A DNA stretch of 64,000 nucleotides from NCBI GenBank assembly GCA_021432635.1, contig MU270107.1, positions 1 to 64,000 on the forward strand. Direction: 5' to 3'. Below, in pieces: positions 48,924 to 61,252 of this stretch. Source of the stretch: Thozetella sp. PMI_491 (taxonomy: Eukaryota > Ascomycota > Sordariomycetes > Chaetosphaeriales > Chaetosphaeriaceae). Position 1 is the stretch's first letter. Every line of letters starts with the position of its first letter. The notes under the pieces are model-generated. The model had not been told where the DNA came from. It did not search any database and saw only the letters and a list, made by a program, of their open reading frames with translations. The translations under genes were made by a program, and so were the position numbers.

Positions 48924-49304
48924 ATGCAACTCATAGTGGCCGCCATCGCCCTCGCCCTCGCCGAGCTCGCGGGTGCCATGGCTAGCTGGCCTGGTCTAGA
49001 TGCTTTTCGGTCGCAGCCACTGGAAGCTGCCGTGGACTGTGCCACACCTGGAGATCATGCGTGTGCCGACGTCATTGGCACTGGACGCCAAGGCATCGTC
49101 GCTTGTGATGCCCAGAGACACTGGGTGGTGAGCTCCTGGGTTTAGACCCAAAATTCCCAAGACCCGTCGCCTCCGGCTCGGGCCCACTAATCAAGATAGT
49201 AGTATCTCGGAGACTGTCCACAGTTAACCCGCTGTCGCTACACGAATGCGAAGAGCTCCCCGATCTGCGTATCGGCGGTACCTATGTCGACCTCGATGCC
49301 GTGA
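48924..49304 (+). CDS. Small cysteine-rich secreted protein (candidate, spliced)
   Basis: Predicted 101-aa secreted protein from exons 48924-49127 and 49203-49304. The intron (75 nt) has a GTGAGC donor right after the HWV codons, a CACTAATC branch-like site and a TAG acceptor. Read without splicing, the frame stops after 73 codons. Residues 1-20 form a signal peptide (MQLIVAAIALALAELAGAMA). The mature part has six cysteines at 39, 47, 61, 73, 79 and 90, enough for three disulfides. The second exon supplies the last three in GDCPQLTRC and SPICV. The arrangement CADVIGTGRQGIVACDAQRHWV, then a Cys pair, then a final IC, resembles small fungal secreted proteins with a repeated C...G.I.VC...G.W core, but I cannot name a family. 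Function is unknown; such proteins include surface proteins and effectors. A TATA-like motif and CT tract lie upstream. Confidence 0.6.
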
Positions 49305-51860
49305 CCCAACTTCAACGGCGGGCCACAACACGCTCCCCTGTTTCAGGCATGTCGACCACCTGCTCTAACCCAGAGTCCAGCCAGAGAGAGACAGAGAGCC
49401 AGAGAGGGAGCCAGGGAGAGAGCTGTCGCTATAAAAACACCTGAAAGTCACTAGACCGCCGGGGCGATAACGTTTCTACTTTTTCTCGCTTGGACGAACT
49501 GCCACGACGCATCGTGTCTTTGACGATTTGTATAAAAACGCCTGCTCCAGAGAGCAAGCCGGAGCTAGTAAGCTTTCCGCTTGGTAGGCTGACAAGTAGC
49601 TTGGAAATGCTGGGCAGTGAGGAGGCTCGGGACACAGGATCTCGACAGGAGCATTGATCCCTCGTGTCACAAGTCGGGTTGAGCTGCGGCTCTCATGGAG
49701 CCAAGCTCGGGCGGGCATATCGGCTAATTTAGCAGGTAGTGTCACTCGCCCCAGTTTTGACAGCTTCCCATTTGGCGACGGGGTCGTACAGATGGGCGGT
49801 GGCATCTGCATGCAGGCATCCAATCGATGAGGGGTTCGCCGCCGCCGCTGCGGAGACTATCAGATCATGAGCGCAGCGCATGTGTGCGGTGTGCCACCGC
49901 TGGCTCCCTGGTTTTCCTCTAAATTGGGTGGGGGAAGGAAGGGAGGCGAGGAACTTCTGCCCTATGACCAGACCTGCACTTACCCGTCGCGGGGGCGACA
50001 ACGACGAGACCTCGAAAAAGTTCGACTGCGTGCCTCGCGGTACGGTCTGATGGGAAACGGCCATCGCAAGCCGCCTGCGGCATGAAACATACCCAGCAAC
50101 CCAATCTCTGGGCCCTCCAGCCGACCTAGCTCTGATGCTCCTTGGCGGCGCACGCCAGGCGCTGTCCAGGCAGGGGATGGTGTGCGCTCCAGGGAGCGCC
50201 GTTGCTCTAGACCGCACTTCGAAGCGACGGTCTGGGCGCGGCCGACTCGAGACCGCCATTGGGGGTATTGGTTGGAGACGGGCCGGGAGGCGGCCACAAA
50301 GAGACCATGCTGTCGGCGTCTGTCCTGTCATGCCTAGCTAGAGGAACTAGGAAGTCACGCAACATGTCCAGAAGTGCGCCCCCTCCTCTTGTCCCTCTTG
50401 CCCCCTCCCACCCCTCCTGAGGGGTTGCTTTGCCTTGCCTGCAACACATATCGACGAGCCGCGTAGCCGTAGCCACTTAGGCCAATACCCCCCTGCTGGG
50501 TGAACCCCTAACCCCACCGTCCGGGCTGCTGTCTAGCGTCTGAGGAGCAGAACAGGTGGAAACGAAGTGCTGGTGGACCCCTCCATCGATGCGGAGTCGT
50601 GACCTGACGAAACATGGAAGCTTGTCGGCGGGCCTGGGCAAAGAATGATCATATGGGGGTAGGATCGATCTTTCCTTCCGCGTGAACATATGTACACCAC
50701 ATTGCCTCAATGTCTTGGTGTACTGCCCATCTCTTACCTTACCTGTGTAGCCTCCTCGAAGAAAGGGCTTCCTCCTCGCCCGAATCCTTCTTCAACATCG
50801 TCCTCGATCGATCTCCCACCACCCCCCCCCCCCCTCCCCCAGGCCGCCTTCCCCTTCCTATCCGCAGACGGCAATCCCCGGACGGACGAGTCCTCGCCGC
50901 GCCCCACTTCCGCCTTTGTTTGTCTCGTTCCTAGCCCGTTTGCCTCTCCGGACCCAGGCCTCATTCCACTGGCTTTCTGGCTCCCCGCTACGCCCTATCA
51001 GTGCTTTTTATGGAACTCATCTTGAACCGGACTGAAACACGCAAGAAAAGGGGACTGGGCTGCCGTACCGGTATACGTACCCACCGCACCTTGGCTGCAC
51101 CCTCCGCCTCCGGCCTGTCTGCGTGCATTGCGGATCACGAACCTGTTGGGCGGTCGGTATTACTGCATGCACTTTTCTGGGCTGCCTGGCGATTACTCAA
51201 TTGAGGACCTGTCTCTTAGGCCCCCTCCTCGCCCAACCCAATCAATAACAACGAGTGGCTTCGATTGCTTCGTTCAGCAGTCGTTTTGCCAGGCTCACTC
51301 AGCCTGTTAATCAACAGCCCAACCAGGCGGTGCCCACTTCGCAGTGGACAGCTAATTTAGGCCTACCCCAGCCCTTCTTCCCTTCACTTCTCGGCCGGTG
51401 CTCGTTTCTCGAGACACCCGCGCCGCGATTCTGCCTCGAGCCTCCGTATCGCTGCTGTTCCCCGTCCGGAACGTGATCGACTGGCTGGGGATTGGACGAG
51501 CTTGCGCGGGACCCAGGAAGAGGTCAGCAACAACGGACGGGGGCGAATACGGTGAAAAGGGGGCCTAGAGCACGAGCGCGAGTAAGCAGAGCTTTCCAGC
51601 AGATCGCTGAGCCCGCGGCAAAAGGCACCAAATTTTAGCACCTGGCTGGGCGGTCGCGTCACTGAGGGTCGGCTTGAGCACCTCCTAGTGGCGGGAGCAT
51701 CTAAATAGCCCGGCTCGGTTTCTGGGCAGGCCTTGCACCTGATCCTGTCATTCTCACCTTCTGTTGCCGGCGGCCCAGTTGTTCCCCAAAAGCCGCACAT
51801 CCCACTTGCTCCTCTTATTTTTTTTTTCCCCCTGCCCCTGGGCACCCGCTCATCCTGTCA
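49305..51860. promoter_or_regulatory. Gene-poor region and upstream region of the FHA-RING gene
   Basis: About 2.55 kb. Open frames on both strands (for example minus 49729-50331) lack recognisable domains. It contains a purine-rich degenerate repeat (about 49382-49424), a run of 13 C at 50822-50834 and CT-rich stretches toward the 51861 ATG that suggest a long leader for that gene. Confidence 0.4.
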
Positions 51861-53971
51861 ATGTTCACACATACCCCCGGCCCTGCGCCCACGTCACCGG
51901 GCCTAGGAATACCAGCTGTCTCAGCCTCTCCTGTGGCTGCCTCGCCCACATCGCCGACCTCTCGGACGAGTCGCCTGCGTAGCCTGAACATTCTCCGCAA
52001 TTACACCCAGAGTCATCTTCTATCTCGGGATCACGGCAACAATAATAGCAACAACAGCCAGCAATCCGCCCCGGCCGGCTCGCCGACCTCCTCGAGATCC
52101 CCCTCGCACCTCACGCGATCAACCAGTTACCCGAATACTGCCGCGAATACATCCAGCCAGGCCAATCCCTCTTCGCCCGGCGCAGCCCACCCCAACGCGT
52201 CGAGTCTCCAGCCCACCAGGTCAAACCCGTTATCCCTGGCGCCGACTCCGACACACCCGCTCGGTTCTGCCAACCCCCTGGGTCCCGGTGACGCATCGAA
52301 CGCGACCGTACAACCACCACCAGCACTTCCCAGGAGGTCGACCGACTCGTCGATTGCACCCCCGGTGTTAACCCCCGCGATTGCAAGTGGCACAACGGGA
52401 AGAAGCAGTGCATCGGGTATTGAGCCAGCCCAGTCCACCACGATGACCCGGGCACGATCGGCGACCGCCTCAGACTCGGTCGGCACCAACGGCCAGACCA
52501 TCGACTTCCTCCCTTCCATCCGGTTCAGCACCTTCTACGACCCCCGGGCTACCCGCCCATCCCTCACCTTTCCTCCCATATCCAGGACTCTCCCGACCGG
52601 TGGCGAGATTATCCGGGTAGGCCGCTATTCCGAGAGGGACAACGCGGCCAATATCCCAGTGAATGTCCCGTCGGCCGCGCCGGTGGGCTTCAAGAGCAAG
52701 GTCGTGAGCAGGAGGCACTGCGAGTTCTGGTACGAGAACGGCAAGTGGTACATCAAGGATGTCAAGAGCAGCTCTGGCACCTTCTTGAACCACATCCGCC
52801 TCAGCCCTCCGGGGACGGAGTCGAAGCCATTCCCAATTAACGATGGCGATATTGTCCAGCTGGGCATCGACTTCAAGGGCGGCGAGGAAATGATCTTCCG
52901 GTGTGTGAAGATGCGGCTCGAGCTCAACCGTGGCTGGCAGAACAAGCTGAACACATTCAAGTGCGTCGCTCCCGAGCCTTCGGGCCGCCTACATTGTCCA
53001 AGCACTAACAAGCATGATAGTATGACAACACACAAGCGGCTACGAAACATGACTAATTCCTCTGGAAACAACAACTCTGGGCAAACCTATTCTCAGGACT
53101 GTTCTATATGTCTTAACAGCATTGCGGTATGTGCTAAACCTACCTCCCACCAATCTTGGCTTCGAACCCTCGGTCTCTAACATACCGCATTCAGCCCTGC
53201 CAGTGCTTGTTCGTAGCCCCTTGCTCACACACATGGCACTACAAATGCATACGTGCCCTCTTAGCCGGCCCATCGTATCCGATCTTCATCTGCCCTAACT
53301 GCCGAGCAGCTGCGGACCTCGAGGCCGAGGTAGAGGACCCCGAGGAATGGGAACAGCTGGAGTCCGACGAGGGAGAGCAGCGACAACTGGAAGGTGCCCC
53401 AGTACAAAACGGAGAGAGCCTGGCTGCCGAGGATACCACGGCGCCACCGCGGAAATCGAGGGAATCTACGCGCAGCCTCCGGTTACAACGGGCTGCTCCC
53501 GGAAGGTCCCCAGTCCCGCCAACGGAGCAGGAGATGAGCAACGGCGAGATTACGGTGCTCCTCGATGCCGCACCCGAAGTCATCACGCACGCCGACGGTG
53601 CTGGACCACAGGACGGCAGCGCACTGGTGGCGCACCAACCTGTAGCCCCAAACGCTACCTCGGAGCCTGTGCCGATCCCCTCGCCTGCCGCCGGGGCGAT
53701 ACACAGAGTGGGAACAGATGATGGAAGCAGCCTTGCCGACTCGGTTTCACAAGGCGGCGTGCGGTCAGCAAGAACTCCTTCGCCACCGGGGGCCCCAACA
53801 AACGGCCATGAGGGTCCCATCACGCCGCGTAACGACGCTGGGCCATGGGTCTTTGACGGCAGTGGAGTCCGCATTCGGGTCTCGGGCGACGGTGGAGCTC
53901 GAGTTACGAGCCTCGAGGCAGCTGTATCAAGCGGTGCAGGCCCTCATCCTGACAGCATGGAGATTTCGTAG
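51861..53971 (+). CDS. DMA1: FHA-RING E3 ubiquitin ligase, DMA1/CHFR-like
   Basis: Phosphopeptide-binding ubiquitin ligase of the Dma1/Chfr/RNF8 group, which in yeasts delays mitotic exit and cytokinesis when the spindle is disturbed. Exons 51861-52960, 53021-53126 and 53195-53971 give 660 aa. Intron 1 (GTGCGT...CACTAAC...GATAG, 60 nt) is in frame without a stop; intron 2 is GTATGT...TCAG (68 nt). Residues 1-215 are Ser/Pro/Asn-rich. The FHA domain spans about 245-350 with the conserved VGRYSE, VVSRRHCEFW and SSSGTFLN. The RING follows at about 392-440: CSICLNSIAPCQ, then APCSHTWHYKCIR and FICPNC, a complete C3H2C3-type set that is split exactly by intron 2. The acidic/Ser-rich C-terminal tail of ~215 residues is longer than in yeast. 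Convergent with VPS16. Confidence 0.92.
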
Positions 53972-54794
53972 GACGGAATCGCCAGTGACGAGATGCAGCT
54001 AGCACTCAGATTCCGTAAGACGGAGATTACGGCAAGCCTGCCACCGGCACTAAGTCGCCAGACGGGGGTTATCATGCATGAACAGGAGGAGTAGAAGTGA
54101 TCCTTCCTTGGGTTGGCTCTCTTTTATATTGCATTCGGCAGCACAATACGGCGTGTTGGGACTGGGAGGGCAAAGTGCATGGCGGTTGGTCGTTTGTTGG
54201 TTTATATTTCCCCCCCAGCTGGTTTTGGTCTTCCCGGGCGTCGGATACCATGGATTGGAGAAGCTCTGTGCTGAGAGCCTGTCTTTGATCATTGTGTTTT
54301 TTTAACGGGGTACAATCCTCTGGTTTACTATCACACCCCTAACCTCATCCTGTCCCGGGCGGCAATTGACGGCTTTTACTGTCTCAACGCCCCTAGCTCA
54401 GGTGGGGATGAAGTTGACAATCCAAGGAGAGGAAACAGAGGGAAACCCGGCTGGCCAAACTAGAAGGTCTACATATATGGGAGCCTAAAGGAGGAAGACA
54501 GGGACACAACCACAGAAACATATCACTAATAACATATCCTAACGATGCTTGTTTCTCGTATGCCACATTCTGAAGCTCATTCAAATCGTGGAGAGGAGGT
54601 AGCGGGATGTAGTCGTGGTTTTTCTACAGTCACCCGTTTCCACTGGAGCAGGAACGATAGATGGCGAACCCCACTGCTAGGGACATAGCACCTCACCCAA
54701 TAGATATCCATGGCTCGATTCAATCCAAATATACGACCTCTAGAGTAGATGGTGGCTTGTGATATTAACCGCATTTGCGAATTGACCTACATCC
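53972..54794. other. Convergent intergenic region
   Basis: About 820 bp between the 3' ends of the DMA1-like gene and VPS16; AT-richer 3' UTR-type sequence, no gene seen. Confidence 0.5.
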
Positions 54795-57607
54795 CTACTT
54801 CTTGAACACCGCCGCCCCCAGCCTCTCGATCTCCCTCCCATCCTGAGTGCCTCGCCCAGCCGCGTCCAGAAGGCGGGCCCAAGCTTCAGCATTCCGCGTC
54901 TTAACGGCCTCCTCGGCAGCCTTGACGAGCATCCCGCACTTCTCGTACATCAAGACGGCCTGGCCCGGCTCGAGGCTACTGCACTTGGGCACGAACGTGG
55001 CAGCCAGCCGGGGGTTTCCAGCTTGGAGGATCTGGTTATAGAAGGGCTTGGACTGGTTAGCGGCATGTATCAACGGTCCGAAAAGCTGCCGAGACAAAGG
55101 CTTACCTCCCAGCCGATGGGGCTTCTCTTTGCTCGTGCGATCTCCTCGATCTCGTTCCAGTCTCGCTTGGCAACGAGTGCTTGCAGTCTAATGGATCTGT
55201 CAGTATTCACATTCATACTCATGCATCAACAGCCAGAGCTCACCGGATCCACCAGGCCACCTTCTCCGGCACCTTGAATTCACTCTGGATTCTCTTCGCC
55301 CGGGCGTGATACCCGAGGCGAATCAACTTGAACATTGTCTGGTTGACGCTCAGCCCCGTGAAAGTGTCTGTGAGATCTCGATCAAGCGCCTCTTGCATCC
55401 TAAGCAAGGTGGTCGTCTCCTTGAGCGCCGTCAGCTCGAACGCGCTCTCCTTGGCGTTATCTGATAGCAACTTCGCCGCCAGTGTCAGCTTGTCGGCCGC
55501 CGTACGGCTCTCGGGCTGGCGGAGTGCCTCGCGAATGAAGACAGCCGCGCCGTCATATCGTCGATCGTCCTGATAGTACAGGTCCTTGAGAAGAGCCGTG
55601 TCCTCATGCCCTGGCTCTCCGTCGCCGAGGCCGAGGCGGGCGGCGGCTTCGACGAGGGCACTCGCCGTCGGGCGGCTGTTTATGGCGCGGAAGAAGGAGG
55701 CCAGGGGGAGCTTGCGCTTGAGCTCATGGAGTACGAAGTACATGAGGTCCGTGTCGCCGCTCTCGATGGCCTTGTCTAGCGCGAGCTCATCTTCTTCCAT
55801 GCTGAGGAGTAACGGTACCTGGCGCCCGGCACGAGGCTCATGATTGAGAAGCTCTGTAGCAAGACGACCGCGGCCCTCGTCATAAGCAGTACGAGCGATT
55901 GCCTCGAACGAGATGCCAGGCTTGCCCGAGAGCTTCTCAACTACTAGACGGCAGATGGTTTCATCGTCTTCTGAGCCCAGCCGGACCTTGGATGACGCCC
56001 AGTGCACGTATATCTTGTCTGTGGGCAAGTGGAGATAGCCTGCAATCTTGAGTGCGAGCAGGTATTCGTGGCGATTCAACAAACGCGCCGTCAGGCCCTC
56101 AGGGCCCAAGTTTTGGTATTGTTCGTATGAAAGCGGTATACCGATCTCGAAGAAACGGACAGCGTTGAGCACCCGTAGCGTCTCACACATGTCGACGAAG
56201 TCGTCGCTGCTGTAGATGTCAAGGACAGACTTGCCGAAAGAGGCGGCGGCGAGGAGCTGCTTCTGCCAGTGAACGTTGAACTCCTGGCCGGCTGCATTGA
56301 CGCAAGCATCGACGGCCTCGACCAAGTGCGTCCGAATGAGCTGGATATTATCATCTGCCTTGGGGGACTGCATCTCGAGCTGCTCGACGGCATCCAAGAG
56401 GATCGAAGCCGGGGATTCGGTGCCTAGCCGGAACACCTCCTCCGTTACGTCGGGGACCTTCTGAAGGAAGTCACAGACGTCGTTGGTTATTACCCGCACG
56501 CCATCATGGTCTGGAATCAGGTGGATTCGGCCTTCGTAGTAAAACTTTGCGACGGCGCCGCCAGGCCCGACCAGGTGAACTTCATCTTCCCATGCGATCA
56601 CGACGGCATCGTTACCGCACCACTGCAAATATTTGGGCGGGATCCTTGATTTTGAGTCGTGCTCGCTTAGCCTGGTCTGAAAATCACTGGTGATGACGTG
56701 GACCTTGCCGGACTCAGTGTACAGGGCGGCGAAGCGTCCGTTGGGGGAGGCGCATATATGCGTGAACGGCCCAATGTCAAGGAAGCGGTCCTCGCATTCC
56801 ATCGCATCCACGGCGTAGATTGTCTGACCGATGCTAACCAGAACCTCGACGGAGCGCGACAGAGTGTAGGCCGGGGCGATGAGGGTCCACGAGTGCACCT
56901 TGCCCTCGGGCGGTGACGTCAAGAGCCTCGGCCGCGGTTCGTCATAAGAGGATACAGATACAAGAGAGTTGTTTGATAGTAGGGCCACGAGGCCGTGGTC
57001 GTAGAACTTGCATGATTCAACCCCAAACTCCTCAGCTCCATTGCCTAGCGAGAACTGAGTGAAGTTGCCCTGGAGGTCTGTGTAGCAGCGGACAGTGCCG
57101 TCAGCGGTGACGACCAACAGCTTCTCGTCCTCGGACCAGCCTACGCCCTTGATGGAGCCCTTGTCCCAGGGGATGTTCCGTATGAGCTTGCCGGCCGAGC
57201 TGTATATGTCGACACTGGGCTTGGACGACTTGGTCGCCCGGTAGGCGATGAGCTTCTCCTCGTCGCGGTACAGGGCTGGGCAACGTTAGAACAGGGTTCT
57301 TGAGGGATGGTAATATGTGTTCACGGAAATTTTGAATGCATAATAGAGCCATAGGGATGCAGAGGCGTAACCTGCTCATTGAAGCCATGCCATGGTGAGG
57401 GGTCATGGCGAACGACGACATGGCCCCGGGGGGGGGAGGGGCGGCGAGCATGCTGGACTCACCAATGGCTCCTCCGTAGAGCGCGCCGGCAACAACATAA
57501 TTGTCCAAGTCCAGGTCCTGATCAAATACCTCGGTGTAGAGCTGCACCTTTCGGTAAAAGCGCTCACCGAGCTGCTCCCAGCCTGTCGTGGGATGAGCTA
57601 CGTCCAT
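54795..57607 (-). CDS. VPS16: Vacuolar sorting protein VPS16 (HOPS/CORVET core)
   Basis: Core subunit of the HOPS and CORVET tethering complexes, acting with VPS33 in endosome-vacuole fusion. Four exons, 57607-57463, 57275-55244, 55187-55106 and 55052-54795, give 838 aa, the normal length. Splice sites are GTGAGT/CCCAG, GTGAGC/TTAG and GTAAGC/ACCAG, all phase-consistent. The N-terminal half is a beta-propeller (DNYVVAGALYGGAIG, VGWSEDEKLLVVTADGTVRCY, GRFAALYTESGKVHVI, QWCGNDAVVIAWEDEVHLVG). The C-terminal half is an alpha-solenoid (RLLNRHEYLLALKIAGYLHL, ISFEAIARTAYDEGRGRLA, AKRDWNEIEEIARAKRSPIG). The short third exon (82 nt) carries that last conserved stretch, which is easily missed. Divergent from ATG16 across an assembly gap. 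Confidence 0.96.
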
Positions 57608-58267
57608 TGTGTCCCGGGCCTCTCAGCTCCTCTCCATGATTCCCGCGCTGAGAGGCGGGTCCAACAACGCGGGTCTCTCGAGCTGGGGAGGGGGGCCACC
57701 GTGATTTCCGGAATATCCTACGCCAAGTCGATTCCTTTCGCCAATTACACCAGCTTCGGTCGTGGGTTGTTCTTTGGCGCTTCTGCGAGAGCCGGCTCCT
57801 GACTTCGCAGCAGATGGAGATGTGACGACGACCTGCTCGAGCCGGGCTGCCTATTGGCATCTACGCGAGGAAGCTCGGGCCAATCTGGGCTCCAGCACTC
57901 CAGCATGCATAAGGCGAAAGTAGGCCCCGCCGCCCCAGTAGGGCCGCCGCTAACCAGGCGGCGGAAAGTGGCAGCAGCAGGCCCTAGGCAACCTGGCCGG
58001 GACAGCGACAACCCCTCCAAACCTATCCGTCCGAGCGCCAACCGTCAATGCTCCCAGCAGCACCACAGACACTTTCTCCCTCGCCTTGTCGCCCCCNNNN
58101 NNNNNNNNNNNNNNNNNNNNNNNNNNNNNNNNNNNNNNNNNNNNNNNNNNNNNNNNNNNNNNNNNNNNNNNNNNNNNNNNNNNNNNNNNNNNNNCCCCCC
58201 CCCCCCCCCCCCCCGACGGCCCCGAAGAGTGTAACCCGCCACCTCTCGGGGCACCCATACCAAGAAG
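57608..58267. promoter_or_regulatory. Divergent promoter region between VPS16 and ATG16, with gap
   Basis: About 660 bp, of which 98 are unknown bases. The known sequence has no supported gene. The ATG16-proximal side ends in a poly(C) tract followed by about 50 bp before the ATG. Confidence 0.45.
58097..58194. other. Assembly gap (98 N)
   Basis: Run of N flanked on the left by five C and on the right by an uninterrupted run of 20 C (58195-58214). The gap probably reflects failure to read through a long C/G homopolymer, so the true length is unknown. Confidence 0.98.
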
Positions 58268-59018
58268 ATGCCAGGCTGGGAGGATGAGTATCGCGCCAAC
58301 CTACAGACCGTCGCGCACGCGAGCTCGCAGAACCGAGAGTTGATTGATCACTGTCAGTTGCCCCACCACGCCACTAACCATGCCAGGTCAGGCTGCATGC
58401 CCAGGAAAGACGTTCGTGGGCGTCGCGTCCCATATCCCTCTGTTGCGATGCGATAGTACCTACCGGCTAGGCTGATCCCTAACGTCCCGCACAGGCTCAC
58501 ACCTCTCGGATCGCGTTTCTGCCCTCGAAGCCGAGAAGGCTGTCCTCCTGGCCGAACTGCACACACACCGCGACACCGCCCCGCCAAGCGAGCCCGCGGC
58601 CGACTCAAATGGCAGCGACAGCGCGATCACGGCGCGGCTTCGGCTGGAGCTAGCCGAGGCGCTGCGGGCCAAGGGTACGTTTGAGACACGGCTGCGGGCG
58701 GCGGACGAGGAGCTGGTGCGCCTGCGCTCTAAGACCGGCGGCGACACCAAGACAATCGACGCGCTGACAGCGGACCGCAAGGCGCTGGCGCGGAAGCTAC
58801 GCGACCGCGAGGAGGAGCTCGTGGCCAAGAAGAAGCTGGTGGCTGACGTCCAGGACGAGCTCTCGGTGCTCCATCTGCAGCTCAACATAATGGAGAAGAA
58901 GCACGCAGAGAAGGTCAGCGAGAACAAGCAGCTCGTGATGCGCTACATGCAGCGCGTCGGCCAGGAGGCTGATGAGATGAACGAGGCGAGCGAGGCCTTC
59001 TTTTCCAAGAAGAAGTGA
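58268..59018 (+). CDS. ATG16: Autophagy protein ATG16
   Basis: Coiled-coil subunit that dimerises and binds ATG5 in the ATG12-ATG5-ATG16 complex, directing ATG8 lipidation at the phagophore. Two exons, 58268-58352 and 58495-59018, give 202 aa, typical for fungal ATG16. The 142-nt intron has a GTCAGT donor, a CCTAAC branch and a GCACAG acceptor. The N-terminus (MPGWEDEYRANLQT) is the ATG5-binding helix. The rest is a continuous coiled coil (residues ~30-185) with the family signature TADRKALARKLRDREEEL, DVQDELSVLHLQLNIMEKK and NKQLVMRYMQRVGQEADEMN. The exon junction (CSHLSDRV) is less certain than the C-terminal half. Convergent with DOT1. Confidence 0.88.
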
Positions 59019-59670
59019 GAAAAGTGAAGGCTCGAGGACCTCGACACCGGAAAGGAAAGAAGAGCATGGCACAAGGCGTTCGAATTCTGGATATAAAATC
59101 TTCACCTAGACAGCTAGCTACCTTTGGTAAGGCCGGCCCGACGAGGAACCGGCCAGATGATCATGATGATAGAGCGGACCTCTATGGGATAGGGGTGGCA
59201 AGAGAGCATGCCAGGGTGTATATATCGCCTCGCGGCTCGCAGGTCTCGGGGGCGGTCAATGATACCCTTGACATTATCAAGTCACACTTTTGTCGTTTAG
59301 ATGCTAGCCGGGATTCCGCTGCTATGTTCGTGATGCTACTAAAGTGGTGCAGTCAAAGCGAGTCCCCAATCACTGGAAGAATACAATAAAATGTCAAAGC
59401 GCCTGCCATTTTGATTTTCATACTCATCTACTCCATGCCCATCCATCATCTATATGAGGGTTTAGAACCCCTATAAACGAGTATATGTCTTTGCAGACAG
59501 TGCTCTCGGGGGTAGTCCACGCACAACCCCCCTCGCGTGACCGAGCCGAGCCGGTTCCATCCCTAATCCTCCATGAATGCCCCCGAAACAAAGACAGACG
59601 TACACAAATGTATATATAACAACAGACGCTAAGTGGCCGCTAATAACCCATATGATAGAGAAGGATTCTG
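59019..59670. other. Convergent intergenic region
   Basis: About 650 bp between the 3' ends of ATG16 and DOT1; AT-rich UTR-type sequence with polyadenylation-like AATAAAA at about 59384. No gene supported. Confidence 0.5.
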
Positions 59671-61252
59671 TTATGTCTTTTTAGTTGAGATGCAGTAGGT
59701 GCCGCTCTTGTCTGTCCAGCTCACCCACTCCTCCGGGTAGGTGAGATACTCGACGTCGAGGATTTGCGTCGCGATGTCGTTCTTGGCGTTGGTGTTGTCG
59801 TACACGAAGCTCTTGAGCGACACAATCTTGCAACCGGCCTTGAGGTCGAGGAACATGGTGACCAGGCTGGCGTTGAGGCCAGAGGTGAAGGCCTGGTTGT
59901 TGACCAAGATGACATCGGCCCGCTTCAGTATCTCGAGGATCGGCTTGTTCTTGCGAAAGTCGCCCTGCTCCAGTCGGATCTTGCCTGGCTTGACTCCCCA
60001 GAGCCGGCATCGCGCTGAAAACTCGGCCTCCTGAGCGTCGGCTAGCTTGCAAGCGTTCTCCATCATCTCACAGCCCCAGCTTTCGCACCCGATCTCGAGT
60101 GCTGCCTGCAAGACAACGTTCCCGACACCGGAGCCGAGGTCAACGAAGACCTGGTCCGACGTCATCTTCAGGCGGTCCACCAATATGCTGGTGACGAATG
60201 GTGGGTTCAGCTCGCCGTATACGTTGTCCGTTCCGTTCTCGTACTTGCGGAGCAGCTCGACCTTGGGCGCCACGGTCCGGTCGTAGCTCTGCTTGAGGAT
60301 GAAGTGGACTAGCCTGTCTTCGAGCTCGTGTGACACGTCGAGGTGGGCCGCGATGAGGCCGCGTTTCTGCAGCGCGAGAAGCCGATCGTTGTAGTCTTTC
60401 ACGGCCATCTTGAACCCCTTCCCATCTTTGGTGTTGGCCCGACGGTCGAGCTGTCGGTAGACGCCGGTGTTGGGGTCGAGAAAGACTTTGGCATCGGCGT
60501 CGGAGAGGTAGTTTGAGGCCACAAACTTGACGGTCGTCTTGATGTCTTCGATGGGGTCAATGATGTCTTTGCCGATCACGAGTTCGTATCTGCAGGCAAC
60601 CGTCTCGTTAGCGAGCTTCCTGGGCGACGGAAAAAGACAATGCAAACGATAATGGAGCGGGATATACGTACTGCTCGGGATACTTGGATCCAGGGTATCG
60701 TAGCTTGATCGCTACGTTGTCCGAATCCAGCCCCAGCGCCGGGCGGCACCTCGTGTCCAATGACGCTATCTCGGATGCATGTATTATGCGGATCTCTCTG
60801 GGGTTCACATCATCGCCCGCCCACATGTGCGGGTGCCTCAGCTCGCGGTTGATGTTGTGGGATTGCTTCTGCCGCTTCTGTGCGACCAGGTTGTTTGCCC
60901 AGTTGTCCTCGTCGCTGTCGGAGTCCTCGGCGTACTTGGGGCTTGCGGGTGACCGGCTGCTGCCGCCGACCTTGCGCTTGCGCGCGCTGGACCGCTCATC
61001 GGCTGACGACGGGGCCGGCGAGGCACTGGAAAGGCGGACGACCGAGGATCGGGGCTTGGGGGACGGGCGCGGGGTCCCATTCGCGCGGCTGCTGCTGGCT
61101 ACCGACCCGGCGCGCTTCCCGTTCGCGACGGGAACCGTGAGCTGCTGCTTGGGCTTGGGTCGCGGCGCCTGCTGGACGGGGACCTTGACCTTGGTGACCG
61201 TCTGCTCGGCCGCAAACTTGGACTTGGGCTTGCCGCTGGAAAGAATGCCCAT
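59671..61252 (-). CDS. DOT1: Histone H3-K79 methyltransferase DOT1
   Basis: Nuclear SAM-dependent methyltransferase that modifies Lys79 in the histone H3 core, without a SET domain; involved in silencing boundaries and DNA-damage checkpoints. Exons 61252-60672 and 60589-59671 give 499 aa. The 83-nt intron (GTACGT...GCTAAC...CTGCAG) rejoins SKYPEQ to [16 protein letters not shown] nearer AG at about 60620 also exists but precedes the branch site. Residues 1-150 are Lys/Ser/Pro-rich with an acidic patch ([10 protein letters not shown]), probably nucleosome/DNA contacts. The catalytic fold has [14 protein letters not shown], motif [20 protein letters not shown] (~342), the acidic [14 protein letters not shown] helix, LEQGDFRKN, and the active-site VNNQAF (~420). 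The C-terminus ends with the conserved [13 protein letters not shown]. Confidence 0.96.
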
